From the NCBI RefSeq assembly GCF_051020985.1, contig NC_135010.1, positions 11,530,001 to 11,594,000 of the forward strand: DNA of 64,000 bases, written 5' to 3'. Below the pieces are notes generated by a model. That model did no database searches, was not told where the DNA came from, and saw only the letters and a list, made by a program, of their open reading frames with translations. Both the position numbers and the translations under genes were made by a program. Of the stretch, positions 35,278 to 46,814 are shown in pieces (position 1 is the first letter of the stretch; the number at the start of each line of letters is the position of its first letter). Source of the DNA: Nomia melanderi. Lineage: Eukaryota > Arthropoda > Insecta > Hymenoptera > Halictidae.

Positions 35278-35985
35278 ATGGTCAACCGTGGGATACTTTT
35301 TCTCTCGCGCTCGATTGATGGAGAAGAGAACGTTCGTCTAGTTTATTGGCAGTTTGGAGGTTTGAGGTTATAGGAGTATGTGAGGTATTAGAGTGAGATT
35401 TGAATGTAGAATAGCTTCGAATGGAAAACTTAGGAATTTTGGAAATAGGATTCGATGGGAAGTAATGATGTTTGTACAATGAATATTATCGATGAATATT
35501 CGATATGGTCAACCGTGGAATACTTTTTATCTCGGGTTTGATTGATGGAGAAGAGAACGTTCGTCTAGTTTATTGGCAGTTTGGAGGTTCGAGATTATAG
35601 GAGCGTGTGAGGTAGAGTTAGATTTTTTATTTAGTCAGATTTGAAGTTTGTAGAATAGCTTCGAATGGAAAACTTAGGAATTTTGGAAATAGGATTCGAT
35701 GGGAACTAGGGATGTTTGTATAATGGATATTATCGATGAATATTCAATATGGTCAACCGTGGAATACTTTTTATCTCGTGTTTGATTGATAGAGAAGAGA
35801 AGAACGTTGGTCTAATTTATTGGCAGTTTGGAGGTTTGAGGTTATAGGAGCGTGTGAGGTATTAGAGTGATATTTGAATATAGAATAGCTTCGAATGGAA
35901 AACTTAGGAATTTGGAAATAGGATTCGATGCGAAGTAACGATGTTTGTACAATGGATATTACCGATGAACATTCAATGAATCTCT
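35278..35985. repeat. Tandem array, 3 copies of ~227-244 bp
   Basis: Copies start ATGGTCAACCGTGG at 35278, 35505 and 35749. All share ATACTTTTT.TCTCG, GTTTATTGGCAGTTTGGAGG, GAATAGCTTCGAATGGAAAAC, AATAGGATTCGATGgGAA and ATTATCGATGAATATTC. Copies are more than 90% alike by eye. Confidence 0.85.
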
Positions 35986-36829
35986 AGTTGCAACTCGTTC
36001 TATAAAGCGCCCGACGGAGTCACCGATTTGCAGGTACAGGTTTTTGTAATCAACCCTGATTAAAAATGTACCGGACAAATAAATTACCCGGCTGCGATGC
36101 ATCAATGATTCAACGTTTAATGGCCGCGGCAGTGTTTAGACTGCTTTAATAATGAAATTTGCCGGTTCATTAAAACGAACGTAATACCGGCCGGTAATGA
36201 TTTAATACGCGTATCGATTCCGAAATGCCCGTGCGCGGCGCGCGGCGCGCACGGGGGAGATGACGCCGCGTTTTTTCTTTTTGTTGCTCGGTCCCGTTGT
36301 AACTAATGCTAAATCGATTTGCGTTATGTGCGATGTTGGTCAGCGGCGCGTGGGAGTGTGCGTGCGACGGTAGCCGGAGGGGGGGACGAGGGGAGGGCCG
36401 GGATCCGGGGAAATGTTGTCCGATCGGTAGCTACACCGGATCGTCACCGAGGGAACATTCCGACACGCTCGCAATTGCGTCCGCTCCGCGGATTACAAGG
36501 AAAATCACGGCCCCCAGCCCCGGGGCAAGTTCTGTTGCGAAAGCAAACACGCGTTTCTGTTATTCTATCAACTGCGAACCAGCGGCCCATATGTATAAGC
36601 AGGCTTGCCCGATATTTTATTGACCCCCTTTTCGGCTTAAATACACAGCCCAGCGAAAACACGTAGACGCGGCCGGCGATCCGCGCGCTCCCGCCTTCGC
36701 GGTGCCTCCAAACAAATGCTACTGCAAAGATAAATACGACCGAGCGATTCATGGAAGCTGCGGTTTATGCTGTAGTTTTTCATATTTGTTTGATTTCGTA
36801 GTTTGCGTGTTGTGTCTCTTTTCTCTCTG
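35986..36829. other. GC-rich unique block
   Basis: Bases 36040-36240 mix GC-rich and homeodomain-type ATTA words. Bases 36230-36260 are a GCGCGG-rich run. Beyond that nothing is recognised. Confidence 0.45.
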
Positions 36830-37048
36830 TTAATACTAGATTTACGGAACCCGTCAGTTTGACGGGCGTTGAACTTTTTAAACATTATTTAGCAATAGTT
36901 TGAGTCGATCTTGGTACGTGCAATTATGCGAATACAAATTGCAATGATCTAGTTTTGAAGCTACTGTTTTCTCCGTTTATAGAGACGAACTGTTTTCTAA
37001 GAACAAGAGAATAAAGTGTAGAATAAACGTCCGTAAATCTAGTGTTGA
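36830..37048 (+). mobile_element. TTAA-flanked MITE, family C (complete)
   Basis: TTAA at 36830-36833 and TTGA at 37045-37048. Termini TTAATACTAGATTTACGG and CCGTAAATCTAGTGTTGA. The palindrome CCCGTCAGTTTGACGGG sits ~20 bp inside the left end. 219 bp, opposite orientation to 3736-3952. Confidence 0.8.
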
Positions 37049-37076
37049 TGATATGCGAGATAAGGTTACTGTGTTT

Positions 37077-37294
37077 TTAACCCTTCGCCGTTTGATTCGA
37101 TACAGCAAAATGAAGTTAAATATTTAGTACTTTAAATGAAACTTTGTATTGTTATGTGAATATTTGAGTAAAATATCTTTGTTGCTTAATTTATCTGTGA
37201 ATTATCGTTAGATTAGGTTCAGAGAATGTCGTCTGTACCTCGTCGGAAAATCTTGAATATTTCTAGTAAAAAACTTTCGAGTGCAAAGGGTTAA
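37077..37294 (+). mobile_element. MITE family A (palindrome deleted)
   Basis: TTAACCCTTCGCCGTTTGAT at 37077 and TTTCGAGTGCAAAGGGTTAA ending 37294. The interior matches A. The left subterminal palindrome is absent, explaining the 218-bp length. Confidence 0.65.
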
Positions 37295-38368
37295 TTGTAC
37301 GTAACTATAAAATATGGGAATCTTTTTAATAGCTACTGTGCAGTTCAATTGATTTTTTGAAATCTAGAGAACTGAGAATGTAACTATAGACTATTGCTTA
37401 GCAATTCAATTTGGGTATTGCTAAATTTCTATTAATGATTCTAAAACAGAAATCAAGGTTATTTGTCCTGGCAGTTTCAGTATTAACGACAGATTTCTAA
37501 TCTTTCAGAAACGTGCTCGCAAAATAGTAAATTCTCCCGAACATCTAATAGCTCATAGTAAAATTCATAGATACACATCAAAACAGCATTATTACCAGTA
37601 AAGATTAAAATCAAAGTTCAATCTGTGAATAACCTACGAAAAATTCCAGAATAATTGCGAATAACCTCAAACGCTCACCAAAACGAGTCCCAAGATAAGT
37701 CCCAACGCTAAGATCCAAATCCACAGATCTCCTTCCAAATCTCAACGTTAAACCCGGAACATCCGTCTCTCCTCCACACCTTTCACAAACCCCTCGGGCC
37801 GAGATGGAAAGCCACGTGTCCCGAATTCCGGCCCACGAGCTCATAAGAACTCGGCGTGTAGCCGGCGCGGATCGTATTAACGCTAACAAACGCATTCAAT
37901 TCCCCGGAGAGCTCCTTTATCTAGTATCAATCGATGGCTGCCCGATTCGGACCGTGCCCAAATTTCGACATGCGCCGTGTTCCACGTGCTGGGCCCGATA
38001 CCGATCCACCGAGATAACCGAGCGACAAGGAGGAGCCCAGCAGCGTATCAGGCCCACCGGTGTCTTCGTTATTCTCCCCCCCCGGCGGGCCCCTCTCCGG
38101 CGGAGCACGCGATTACGCGTAGGAGTGGAGGGGCCCCGTTAAATCAACGAAGGCCCCGCGCAGTTAAAATGCCGATGTTAATCGCCCGGAGGCCTCGTTA
38201 GCGGCCTTTAGCTCGCGGCCTCCTGCCCCACCACCTTTCTCCCGCTCGGCTCCCACCCCTTTTTGCTCTCGCGCGCTCCTAAAGCTGCTTGTACGTTTGA
38301 GAGTGAAACTATCGCGAGTATTCTCTTCGACGAATTTATAAGTGGACGCGTTCAGAGCGACGATCGGT
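37295..38368. other. AT-rich then GC-rich unique block
   Basis: Bases 37740-38300 are CpG-rich with overlapping frames. No feature recognised. Confidence 0.45.
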
Positions 38369-38530
38369 TTAATATTGGAACTACCGAGCGTTTAATACGA
38401 TTAACATGGAAATCCTATAAAAATTGTAACAATGGATTATTTTCGAATATTCGATGCTTCGAAGATATCAATAATTGCTGAACAAAAAAATCATCAGTCA
38501 TTTCGAGTGGTACGGTAGTTCCAGTGTTAA
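38369..38530 (-). mobile_element. MITE family H (short)
   Basis: TTAATATTGGAACTACCGAG at the left, and GGTAGTTCCAGTGTTAA with a decayed CAGTCATTTCGAGTG palindrome at the right. 162 bp, a deletion form of 7646-7855. It shares its right TTAA with the following B element. Confidence 0.65.
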
Positions 38531-38897
38531 CCCTTTGCGGAAAACGTCGACACTTCGGCGAGATTAGGTGTTTATATTTGCAACAAATGATTTAACCCTT
38601 TGCACTCGGATGTTTCATGCTGGAAATATTTAACATTTCTTTACGAGGCGAAGACGTTCTTTGAGGCTAATTCGAAGAGAAATCACCAGTAACTTGAGGA
38701 ACGAAGCTGTTTTATTCCAATGTTTCACGTGTCGAGGCATTATACAATGTTTAACATTAAATATCACATTCTATAGTTTCACTGTGTCAAATCAAGTGGC
38801 GACTGAGAGTCACCTTTCAAATGCAAAGGGTTAATTAGTAAAACAGCTGGAGGTCAGTACGTAGTTGCTATATTGGAACCTGCAGAGTTCAAAGGGT
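38527..38897 (+). mobile_element. MITE family B carrying a nested A element and ending in G sequence
   Basis: The B left end TTAACCCTTTGCGGAAAACG is at 38527. At ATGATTTAA it is interrupted by the A element 38592-38834, and B-like sequence (TTAGTAAAACAGC) resumes. The last ~40 bp (TGGAACCTGCAGAGTTCAAAGGGTTAA) belong to family G, ending 38900. Confidence 0.55.
38592..38834 (-). mobile_element. TTAA-flanked MITE, family A (nested, complete)
   Basis: TTAA at 38592-38595 and 38831-38834. Left end TTAACCCTTTGCACTCGG. Right end AATGCAAAGGGTTAA preceded by GACTGAGAGTCACC, the A palindrome end. 243 bp. Confidence 0.75.
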
Positions 38898-38917
38898 TAA
38901 CGAGAGCGTACTCGATC

Positions 38918-39085
38918 TTAACACTTTGCAGACGAATGTCATTTCAAGATGAAATGTTCATATTTAGTAGAAGTTTCAGATGAATGATTTAGTTACTCGA
39001 ACAGCAGAGTTTCCTTTTATTCCGTTAATTAAGCGAGTGACCTATTTAGCATGATCTGCTAAACGTGTTTTGAAGCACTTGTCTC
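38918..39085 (+). mobile_element. MITE family B, right end lost
   Basis: TTAACACTTTGCAGACGAATGTC, then ATGATTTAGTTACTCGAACAGCA. The match fades after GATCTGCTAAA; no right TTAA terminus. Confidence 0.5.
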
Positions 39086-39946
39086 AAAGCATCGTGACAC
39101 ATGCAGCGAACGAAGCATTCGTTCATAATCTACGTTCACCGAATTCGTTTCGAAGGTCAGTCGAGGAATTCTCATTTTGACTTTTTCAAAGTGGAAGGCG
39201 AACGAGTGTTCACTCAGTCGGTGTAAACGCACCCTAAAAAGAGGCTGCCGACTGCCTCTCCGATCATCTCCTCGAAGATTCCCTCCTCTCGGCCGCGTAA
39301 TGGAATTTTCGTTATCATTTGTTCGCGGGACCGGCTAGTTAGAATTTACCGTCGGCGTATTTATGGCTCGCGAGCAATTGCCTTTGAATTTGTAATGCGG
39401 CCGTGAGCAACCGGGAACTTCTGCGCCCGGTAATGGTTCCGGGAAACGCTTCACTGCGCGCCCGCGGTTTCCTTATGAAAATTCGTATTGGCTCGCATCA
39501 GCGGAGCGGTAGGTTTATGGCGTGGCCGCCGCCGCTGTGCCGGAAATCGCGGGGTCATCTTTTATTTAATAGGTTGTTTAACGGGTCGAGTGAAATATGT
39601 TTGATCGGTCGATCGACCGGCGATCGCGGTTTGAAATTCAACGGGGACGCGTGTGATGCCACTCCCGGGCACCTTGTATATCGTTTGTAGGCCATTTTTG
39701 TCCGCTTCATTAGGAAACTGGAATTTACTGGTCGTAGATGAAGCTGGTCGTTTCAGTGAAACGCGCAGGTATATTCTACAAGTTGTCGATTATATTCAAT
39801 ATTCCTCAATTTTATACATTATTCAATCATTTATAACGCTCGCGTGCGATTCTGCTGCATCTTTACTTATACCGAGATTGCTACAGCTCTATAGCTTCTC
39901 GAAATGGATCGTCTACGATATTCCAAGCATTCAACTCGTTGAACTA
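39086..39946. other. GC-rich unique block
   Basis: Bases 39240-39680 are GC-rich. No gene or repeat recognised. Confidence 0.45.
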
Positions 39947-40320
39947 TTAACTCTGCACTCGAGAGTCTTTCAGTAGAAACATTCGACACTTTCCGATGAC
40001 ATTAATTGGAACGAGGAAACGTAGTAAATTAAGAAACAAACTTGTTTTGTAGAAATATCCATCGATGCATTATACAAAACCTAATGATCCATCGCAAAGA
40101 TTTAAACACAATCTAAACAAAATCACACAACCTTCATCTACCCAATCGATCAGCTCCAAAAATTTCTTACAATCCTCCCAATGACACTTACTTGAAACGA
40201 ACTAACGAAGTAAATTAAGAACCAAGATATTTTATAGAAATACCCATCGATGCATTATATAAAACTCAATGTTATATAACACTGTAATTTTATTATACGA
40301 TAACTAAGACTCACCTCTCG
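39947..40320 (-). mobile_element. MITE family A, internally rearranged and end-truncated
   Basis: Left TTAACTCTGCACTCGAGAG. Two copies of the A interior (GTAAATTAAGAAaCAA through ATCGATGCATTATAcAAAAC) lie near 40022 and 40208, separated by 40098-40176. The right end stops at GACTCACCTCTCG where the D element's TTAA begins. Confidence 0.5.
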
Positions 40321-40608
40321 TTAACCAGTTAACTGTGTTTGACAAGTATACACATCATCAAAGCTTGACATGATACCAATTCTTTCGGCGAATTCTTCAT
40401 TTTTTCACATAAACATGTAATTCTTTGTTTCGCTTTGACCTCTCATTAAAATATACTCTACGTATTGGTCCTTCGACTCCATTTTTCGATTTTATTGCGC
40501 GCAGAACGAGATTTCCCAACTAAATTCTGTTAACTGGCTAAACAGAATCTAACAAACAAAATCACACAACCTCCATCTACCCAGTCAATCAACTCCTAAA
40601 ATTTCTTA
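40098..40608. repeat. Direct repeats (~75 bp) flanking a D element
   Basis: AATCTAAACAAAATCACACAACC through CCAAAAATTTCTTA at 40098-40176 recurs at 40541-40608 (AATCTAACAAACAAAATCACAC; CCTAAAATTTCTTA). The D element 40321-40541 and the A right end lie between the two copies. Confidence 0.7.
40321..40541. mobile_element. TTAA-flanked MITE, family D (complete)
   Basis: TTAA at 40321-40324 and CTAA at 40538-40541. Left TTAACCAGTTAACTGTG; right TTCTGTTAACTGGCTAA. Inside the left end is GACAAGTATACACATCATC, matching the right end of 59806-60010 in reverse. Confidence 0.7.
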
Positions 40609-41265
40609 TCTCCCGCAACGAGTGTACATAAAATTCCGAAGAAAATTGGATTCTAGAGATCCTCGAAGACTGTCATTTCCATTCATTCCAGGCGCTGCCC
40701 TCTATAATTCTTCCCGAGGCGGAGAGGAAGTTTCGCGCGATAATCGATTCCAGGTCAATACGACCGAAAATTCCGTCTGCGGCCGGCCGAGCAAAAATTG
40801 CCCGGGCGGGGTACGTGCGTTGGAAGGGAACAGGTGCTACGTCGGCCACGTCCGTCGTCTTAACGCTCGGACCACCCCCCTCGGGCAAATTAAATTTGTC
40901 CCCAATTCGGCTGTTTCCGTTCCAGGGCCGCCCGGGGACGACTTCGAGTGGCAATTTACCGGCATCTGGCCGCGGTCTGTTTTTCTTTAAGAGTCTATCG
41001 ACGCCGGCCCGGCCTGGCCTCGCCATTCCCGGGGACTCGGTCTCGCTTTAACGCCTTCCTTTATGGTAAGGTAAACCACCTCGCCGGCTTGATTAAGGCT
41101 CGCCCGTGGCTGGACAAAAACCACGTTCCACGGATGATCGAACGACTTCATTCCGTTCTGTCAACCGGCGTACAATTGTCGCGGCACTTCGGCGCAAATT
41201 GTTGTAATCAAACGCTGCCAGGCTCAGTTAAGAATCGCGTGCTTTGCATCGCTCGGGAAGATTCT
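40609..41265. other. GC-rich unique block
   Basis: CpG-rich with frames on both strands (up to 127 codons) and no recognisable domain. Confidence 0.45.
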
Positions 41266-41491
41266 TTAACACTAGAACCGGTCGAAATGACTGGTTTCGA
41301 TTGTTTTGTTTCGCAATTATTTGTATATTAAAAGCATTGAATATTTGTAATGGTCTTGAAAATAATTATTAATGATTTAGTATTACAGTAGTCATATTAC
41401 TATATAATAAAAATATTTTTATTGAAAATCAAGTTTCTTATTGCAACTGTTCTCCGGTCATCGGTAACCACCGTGGCAGTCAAAGTGTTGA
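41266..41491 (+). mobile_element. H left half followed by an F right end
   Basis: H begins TTAACACTAGAACCGGTC with a decayed palindrome (GGTCGAAATGACTGG). After ~41400 the sequence is unassigned until an F-type end (CGGTAACCACCGTGGCAG, CAAAGTGTTGA) closing at 41491, which is also the first TTGA of the next K element. Confidence 0.45.
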
Positions 41492-41690
41492 CACATTGCG
41501 TACCGGTTAATTTTCAGAACACTGAATTGTGATGGCAATTTTCACTGAGGTTAACTTATATCACTATACATGGAAAATCTCAGATATATTGTTATGTAAC
41601 ATATTTTAACACTAGAACTGACGTGCCAGTCAAAATGACTGGTTTCGATTGTTTTGTTTCGCAATTATTAATATCTTGAAAAGAAGAGGA
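41488..41690 (+). mobile_element. K left half joined to an H left half
   Basis: K sequence TTGACACATTGCGTACCGG to CAGATATATTGTTATGTAACATAT, then an H start at 41606 (TTAACACTAGAACTGACG, palindrome CCAGTCAAAATGACTGG). The H interior fades near 41690 and no right end is found. The K/H junction matches 28706 and 53916. Confidence 0.55.
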
Positions 41691-42649
41691 TTTGGTAAGA
41701 ATTCGAAAACTTGGAAAAATTCTAAATTCTCGGGGAACAATGCGGAAGACGAGCTAGGGAAATCAGTCATTTGACTAATATTCTCTAATATTACTCGAAT
41801 ATTTATTCGAGAGAAGAATTGAGAACAATCAAGGGAAACAGTATTCAAAGAAATAAACCAGTGACATCTCAAAGTTATCTAGAATGCTTCTATCAAGAAA
41901 CTCACGATTACACAACAAATTCGTCTCGCTTAAAAGTGAACAGATACGTCGTTCCTTTTCTACGTCATTTCGTCGCAGAGACATCGAGACAACCCACCAC
42001 ATTTAATTCAGGATTGCCTCTAATCTCAATCTCCCAGCGAGCATCGCATCAAGAATAAATGAAACAACAAAGCGTCTCGAGTCCAGAACTCGTCGCCCCA
42101 AAAGAAACTCCGACTTGTACTGTCGATTAAGCATCAAACCACCCTTGGAACGCAGAAATTGGTTAATCCCGCATCAAGTATCAATCCTGGCCTCGATAAG
42201 AGAGAAATTAGCCTCCTCCCCGTCGATCCCCTTCCGCCCAATTCCGCCGCGGCGACGATTCACCGTGGCAAACGACGTTATCGTTTCGTGTTCGGCAGGA
42301 CTCGAAGGGATTCGTCGGCCGGTTTCGCGAGGATTCTCAGGCGAGCCAACCCCCGGGATGTCTTTCAGCCCTCCGTTGACATTAAGGCCTAACAATCTCC
42401 CCTTCTCCGCGTCTCCGGTTCCACGGAGAGGCGGAAGAAAGAACCGTCCCCCGAAGAAATAAGGGAAATTCGTTTACTCGCGGCGCGAGCGAAACGCGCA
42501 TAAATCCTCCTCGCCGTGACTCATCTCCGCGGGAACGGCGACCCTAGGAGCGTTCTCCACCCTCTGTCGAACGCTGTCCTCGGCTGCCATTAAAAGACGA
42601 TCGACGGGTCGTCGTGGGTCAGCAAGAAACGCGTTAACCACCACTAAGG
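41691..42649. other. Unique block
   Basis: AT-rich to 42060, then GC-rich. No gene recognised. Confidence 0.45.
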
Positions 42650-43330
42650 TCGTTCGCGCGAATGTTTATGCTCGGATCTTATTTACATAAACATTTCTAT
42701 CTTATATTCTGCTGTTTTATCGACTTTACTTTATCGCTGAGGAATGTTGCGTTAATTGAAGCGTCGAGCTATGCGAAAATTGGAAAAAGAGATTGGAGTT
42801 TGAACTGAAATATGGTATAGCGGGAGTTGACCTTTGCAGTATCGACGATTCTAGCACTAGGTTTGAATTTTATAAACATTTGGTAAATGTTTCAATCGGT
42901 TTTCATTGATCCAATTACACGGATATGAATCCTGATTGTCTATTTCTACATCTACAATTTCCAAAGTCTAAATGAACGAATATCAACTTCCCCAGGAACA
43001 ATAGAATACACTGTACAATAAATGCCTGTAAACCTAGTGCTAGTGACAATCAGTGTCTAAGGTCATAAGGACACATAACCTAGACTTTGTTCACACAAAT
43101 ATTTTGACTTGTATCTTGTTTCATTGTTTTTTCTATTGTTCTAAGGTTGCAATAACACATAACCCAGACCTTGTTCACGCAAATATTTGAACCTCATACC
43201 TCATTGTCCCTTCTTTATCTCTGAGCAACATTGTATTAACTAAACGATCGAACACTGCAAAGCTGATAAAGAGTTTAATAGCTCAGGCCACGAGCGAACC
43301 CAAATGTGGTAAAGCGAGGGTTAACGGCAC
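42650..43330. repeat. Diverged duplication flanking a C-like element
   Basis: Sequence at 42655-42840 (CTTTATCGCTGAGgAAtgTTGcgTTAA, ATATGGTATAGCGGGAGTT) is echoed at 43165-43325 (CTTTATCTCTGAGCAACATTGTATTAA, AATGTGGTAAAGCGAGGGTT). A smaller ~79-bp duplication (ACACATAACCtAGACtTTGTTCAC) lies at 43070-43205. Between them is the C-like element 42851-43043. Confidence 0.55.
42851..43043. mobile_element. Family C MITE flanked by CTAG instead of TTAA
   Basis: Ends CTAGCACTAGGTTTG and GTAAACCTAGTGCTAG are inverted copies of the C terminus, but the flanking tetranucleotide is CTAG on both sides. 193 bp. Either a rare CTAG target was used or both ends mutated alike. Confidence 0.6.
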
Positions 43331-44344
43331 GTGATCCTGGTCCCGGAAAACCTCTGCCGCTCTCGTCACGCACACGCCTAGCTTCGGTCGTTTGCAAAGG
43401 GGGTTGGTATCCTCGGTCGTAAAGTCTCTCATAGAAAGGATCGTAAAGACTTGGCCCACAATCGGATATCGATCCCGAACGGCGGAATTATAATAAGCGA
43501 CAACCTTTCGCGAGCAAGAAGAAATAGGGAGAAGGTTTCGGCCGAGAAAGCCGGGCGGGGGGGGAGGGGGAATATGGTCACGACTCGAGAGCGAATCGAC
43601 TATTGTCTGCGGAGACGCGCGTCGGTCAGGGAATCGTAAAAATATAGAGGCCGAGGAGAGGACCGTTGACCGGACGTGAATCCTCCGTATCCGAGAGGTC
43701 CTGTAATCGTCGAGAATTGATGGCGATGGTAAAACTCCTTTTGCAGCGGAATAAATAGGTAATATATCGCGCCCCGTGAGAGAGCTGTCATAAGTGAAAA
43801 ATTTTCGGTCATTCCGTTTTATCGCTGGGAATGCCTCCTAATATATACGGGTCTGGCATTTGGAAAAGTCGAATGACCTTCCGGTTGTGAACCCTCTTCG
43901 TACGTTTCATTAAAAATTACTGCCGAGCGACGTTAATCGTTTCACCCAGTGTTACAGGAAAGTTAGTGGAGAGTATGTGTAATCGGTTGCAAAGGTGGAG
44001 CTGCTAAATATATAACTAAAGTTTCAAGAAAATCGAAAGATGTATAAAATAGTTATGAATTCTTTCTTATAAACAAAGATTGCTGCTGCTACAAATATAT
44101 TTGAATCTTTTCAATCTTTAACCTCCTTGGTTATCATACCTCCTTGCAGTGTTCATTAATTATAATAAGTATATTATACAACTCTTACCGAAATATTATA
44201 AACTATTTCATGACAATTGTTGAAATACTTTCCTGAGTGTATATATCCCTCACAAGATCATAATTTGAGAACTCGGGAAACTATCGACAAATTCTACTCC
44301 ATATAGAACTTAGGAGCTTTCCATGTACAAATTCTCTTGTTCTC
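43331..44344. other. Unique block
   Basis: GC-rich to 43800 with a G-run at 43556-43570, then AT-rich. Nothing recognised. Confidence 0.45.
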
Positions 44345-44572
44345 TCTTAACACTAACTGCCACGTCACCAGAATTTGGGTCACATATTTTACAGAAACTT
44401 GGTTAGATTCTTTTGATGACGTACCGAACAAACCGAATTTTGTCGAATACGTGAAATATAAGAAAGATACTGGATTATTAAGAATTTTTATTTCTCAGTT
44501 TCTGGTTAGTGAAAAACTGTTTCGAGTACACAATAGTTTTGACGAGTGTTTACGTGGCAGACAAAGGGGTAA
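44345..44572. mobile_element. Candidate TTAA MITE, family M
   Basis: Left TTAACACTAACTGCCACGT; right, reversed, TTACCCCTTTGTCTGCCACGT, so CTGCCACGT pairs near each end. The flanks are TTAA and GTAA. 228 bp. It is related to F by the TGCC word; only one copy was seen. Confidence 0.5.
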
Positions 44573-45548
44573 GATTCCAGATTCTCGACACATTCAACTT
44601 CCTCCCAATTCCGGCGAAAAGAATCGATAACGTAATAACGCACGAGTCAAACTCAAACGGCGCCAGCCCGAAAACACGAACGCGACCGCAGTCTCGAGTT
44701 ACACTTGCACGAGGAGGAAAACGTACAAACTCTCCGTTCGCCTCGGAGAACACGCAAAGTCGCCGCAAGACCTCAATAATTAAGCCCGCTGCTCGAGAGC
44801 CTCGAAATCCGACGAACGCGATGCTCGCAGCGAAGACCGACCCCGCCGATCCCTTTCCGCGACGCGAATATTCAAAAGGTTGCTCCCACGTTTTCCCGGC
44901 GGTCCCGCGAACCGTCGATTATCATGGAAATACCGGAAGCGGGTAACGTTTTAATGCCTGAATAATAGCCGCGTCGCGTTTCTTGGAAACGGGAAGGTTG
45001 CGGCCGGAGTTCCGGCGGAGCAAGACGTCGCGGGAGGTTGCAGCGTTCAGAGGGCGAGGGTCGACTCCCGGATTCCTCGGAGCGTGCATCTCGACGCGTT
45101 CTACAGGGTGGGCCATGGAAAAGTGGCCTGCTTCTGCATCGATGTCACGGTATGTAGGACTACCGATCAGCTGTCGGTCATTCGAAACATAACCGAAAGA
45201 GTGAGTGATCGAGAGAGTGCGAATGTAAAGAGTGAGAGCGAGACAGAGGCGATGACCGCGGGGTCCGTGTGTGTGAGTATGTGAGTGACTGGTGTATTGG
45301 GAGGGATGCATGGAAAGACGCCTTTTGTTTCTTGCCTTTTGTCTTTTGCCATTTTGTGTTTTGTGTGATGTGTGAGAATTGCAAGCTGGAGCGAATTAAG
45401 TAATAGAGAGAGTATTGAGAGAGTATTGCGAGTATTGCGAGTATTTAATTATAATTTAAAATTAAACTTGAAATTTACTTTAAACCTTGCCCTTGATTCA
45501 TTACAAATTCCACGGTATCTTACATATATGCCACCACCGTGGCAGTCA
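44573..45548. other. GC-rich block with GA-rich and GAGTATTGC simple repeats
   Basis: Bases 45190-45290 are GA/GT-rich; 45405-45445 repeat GAGAGTATTG and GCGAGTATT. An F-like end (CCACCGTGGCAGTCAGTAA) abuts the K element at 45549. No gene recognised. Confidence 0.45.
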
Positions 45549-45753
45549 GTAACACATTGCGTACTGGCTAATTTTTAGAAAACTGAACTGTGCGGATGAC
45601 AATTTTCAGAGGTCAACTTATATCACTATACATAGGAAAACTCAAAATATATTACATAACTATATATCTGAGTTTTTCTATGTATAATGATATAAGTTGA
45701 CCTCAGTGAAAATTGCCACCGACAACACAACTCGATGACATTGTGTTCGTTAA
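45549..45753. mobile_element. Fold-back K-family element
   Basis: The left arm (GACAATTTTCAGAGGTCAACTTATATCACTATACATAGgAAAACTCA) and right arm (TGAGTTTTTCTATGTATAATGATATAAG then TTGACCTCAGTGAAAATTG) are inverted copies of the K interior over ~60 bp. Flanks are GTAA and TTAA. 205 bp. Confidence 0.65.
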
Positions 45754-45759
45754 ACCACA

Positions 45760-46040
45760 TTAACTCTTTCACTTGCCATTTGATTTAACCCAACGAAATT
45801 GTAAAATTTAAAATCTAATATATTTTCTATAATCTACCAACACATAGAACATCAAAACAAAATAGTCTCGTCACTTAATTATTCAAGGTATTTCTTTTAT
45901 TAATTGTAAAAACTACCATTGATATTTCATCAGAAAATAAATAATATTCTATATTATTATTATTATTATTAATTATTATTATATAATAATAAAATAAGGA
46001 ATGTTCGTTGCGAAAAGTATTCTCGAGTGCAAAGGGTTGA
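45760..46040 (+). mobile_element. MITE family A with (ATT)n expansion
   Basis: TTAACTCTTTCACTTGCC at 45760 and TCGAGTGCAAAGGGTTGA ending 46040. A (TTA)n microsatellite at 45951-45988 accounts for much of the extra length (281 bp). Confidence 0.6.
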
Positions 46041-46814
46041 AAATCTTCGCCCGGTGTCTATTCTAAGACAAGGGTTTCAACCAACAATCCATCGGTTCCC
46101 CACATCGAAGTCCATTCGTCTCGTCCTATCACCGCGGATGGACTACTTTTCCGTGACCCACCCTCTAGAAGGGGCTACCAGGTCCACGGTCGTCGTACGC
46201 CGTAAAGTAGGCTACCGAGTGGAAGGCCGCCCGAGAGCGGGACCGTACGTACGCGGGAAACCCAGCAGCCATTTGCATTATTGCAAATTTATGACTACAC
46301 CGTACACCGACCGGCGCACCCACCCCCGCGCCGGCCCGACGCCACGGCCGCTCTCCGTTTCAGGAATGTATTATGCATTATCTTTCCAGCACGTAGATCA
46401 ACGTTAGTCGAAGTTTCTGAACGCGGCCACTTCCCACCGGTCACGATCCGCCGCGGTACAACCCCTGCCCGGCCGACGGCTAAATCCTCGTCCGTTTCCG
46501 TCCCGCGACGCGAAAAACTTTCCTCGACGGAGTCCTCGGCTGAGACGGGATTGTCGTCTCGATAAACCACCCTCTTCCACGGCTTAATTTCTATCGGCCG
46601 GGCTCCTCGGGGCCCGCGCGATTATCTTTCCGCGCTACAGTTTCAAATTGAATTTCGCTGCGGGCTTCGGATTATTTCTGCCGCTTCTTTTCGCGGATGT
46701 CCGCGGGTGCTTCGGGAGTATCAGGTGATTCGTATACTTTTCATGTTCGTTTGGAATTGGGCAGGTAGTATGAAAATTTGGATTATTTGAACCCTTAGCG
46801 CTCCACATAATTTT
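46041..46814. other. GC-rich unique block
   Basis: CpG-rich 46080-46720; frames on both strands, no recognisable product. Confidence 0.45.
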
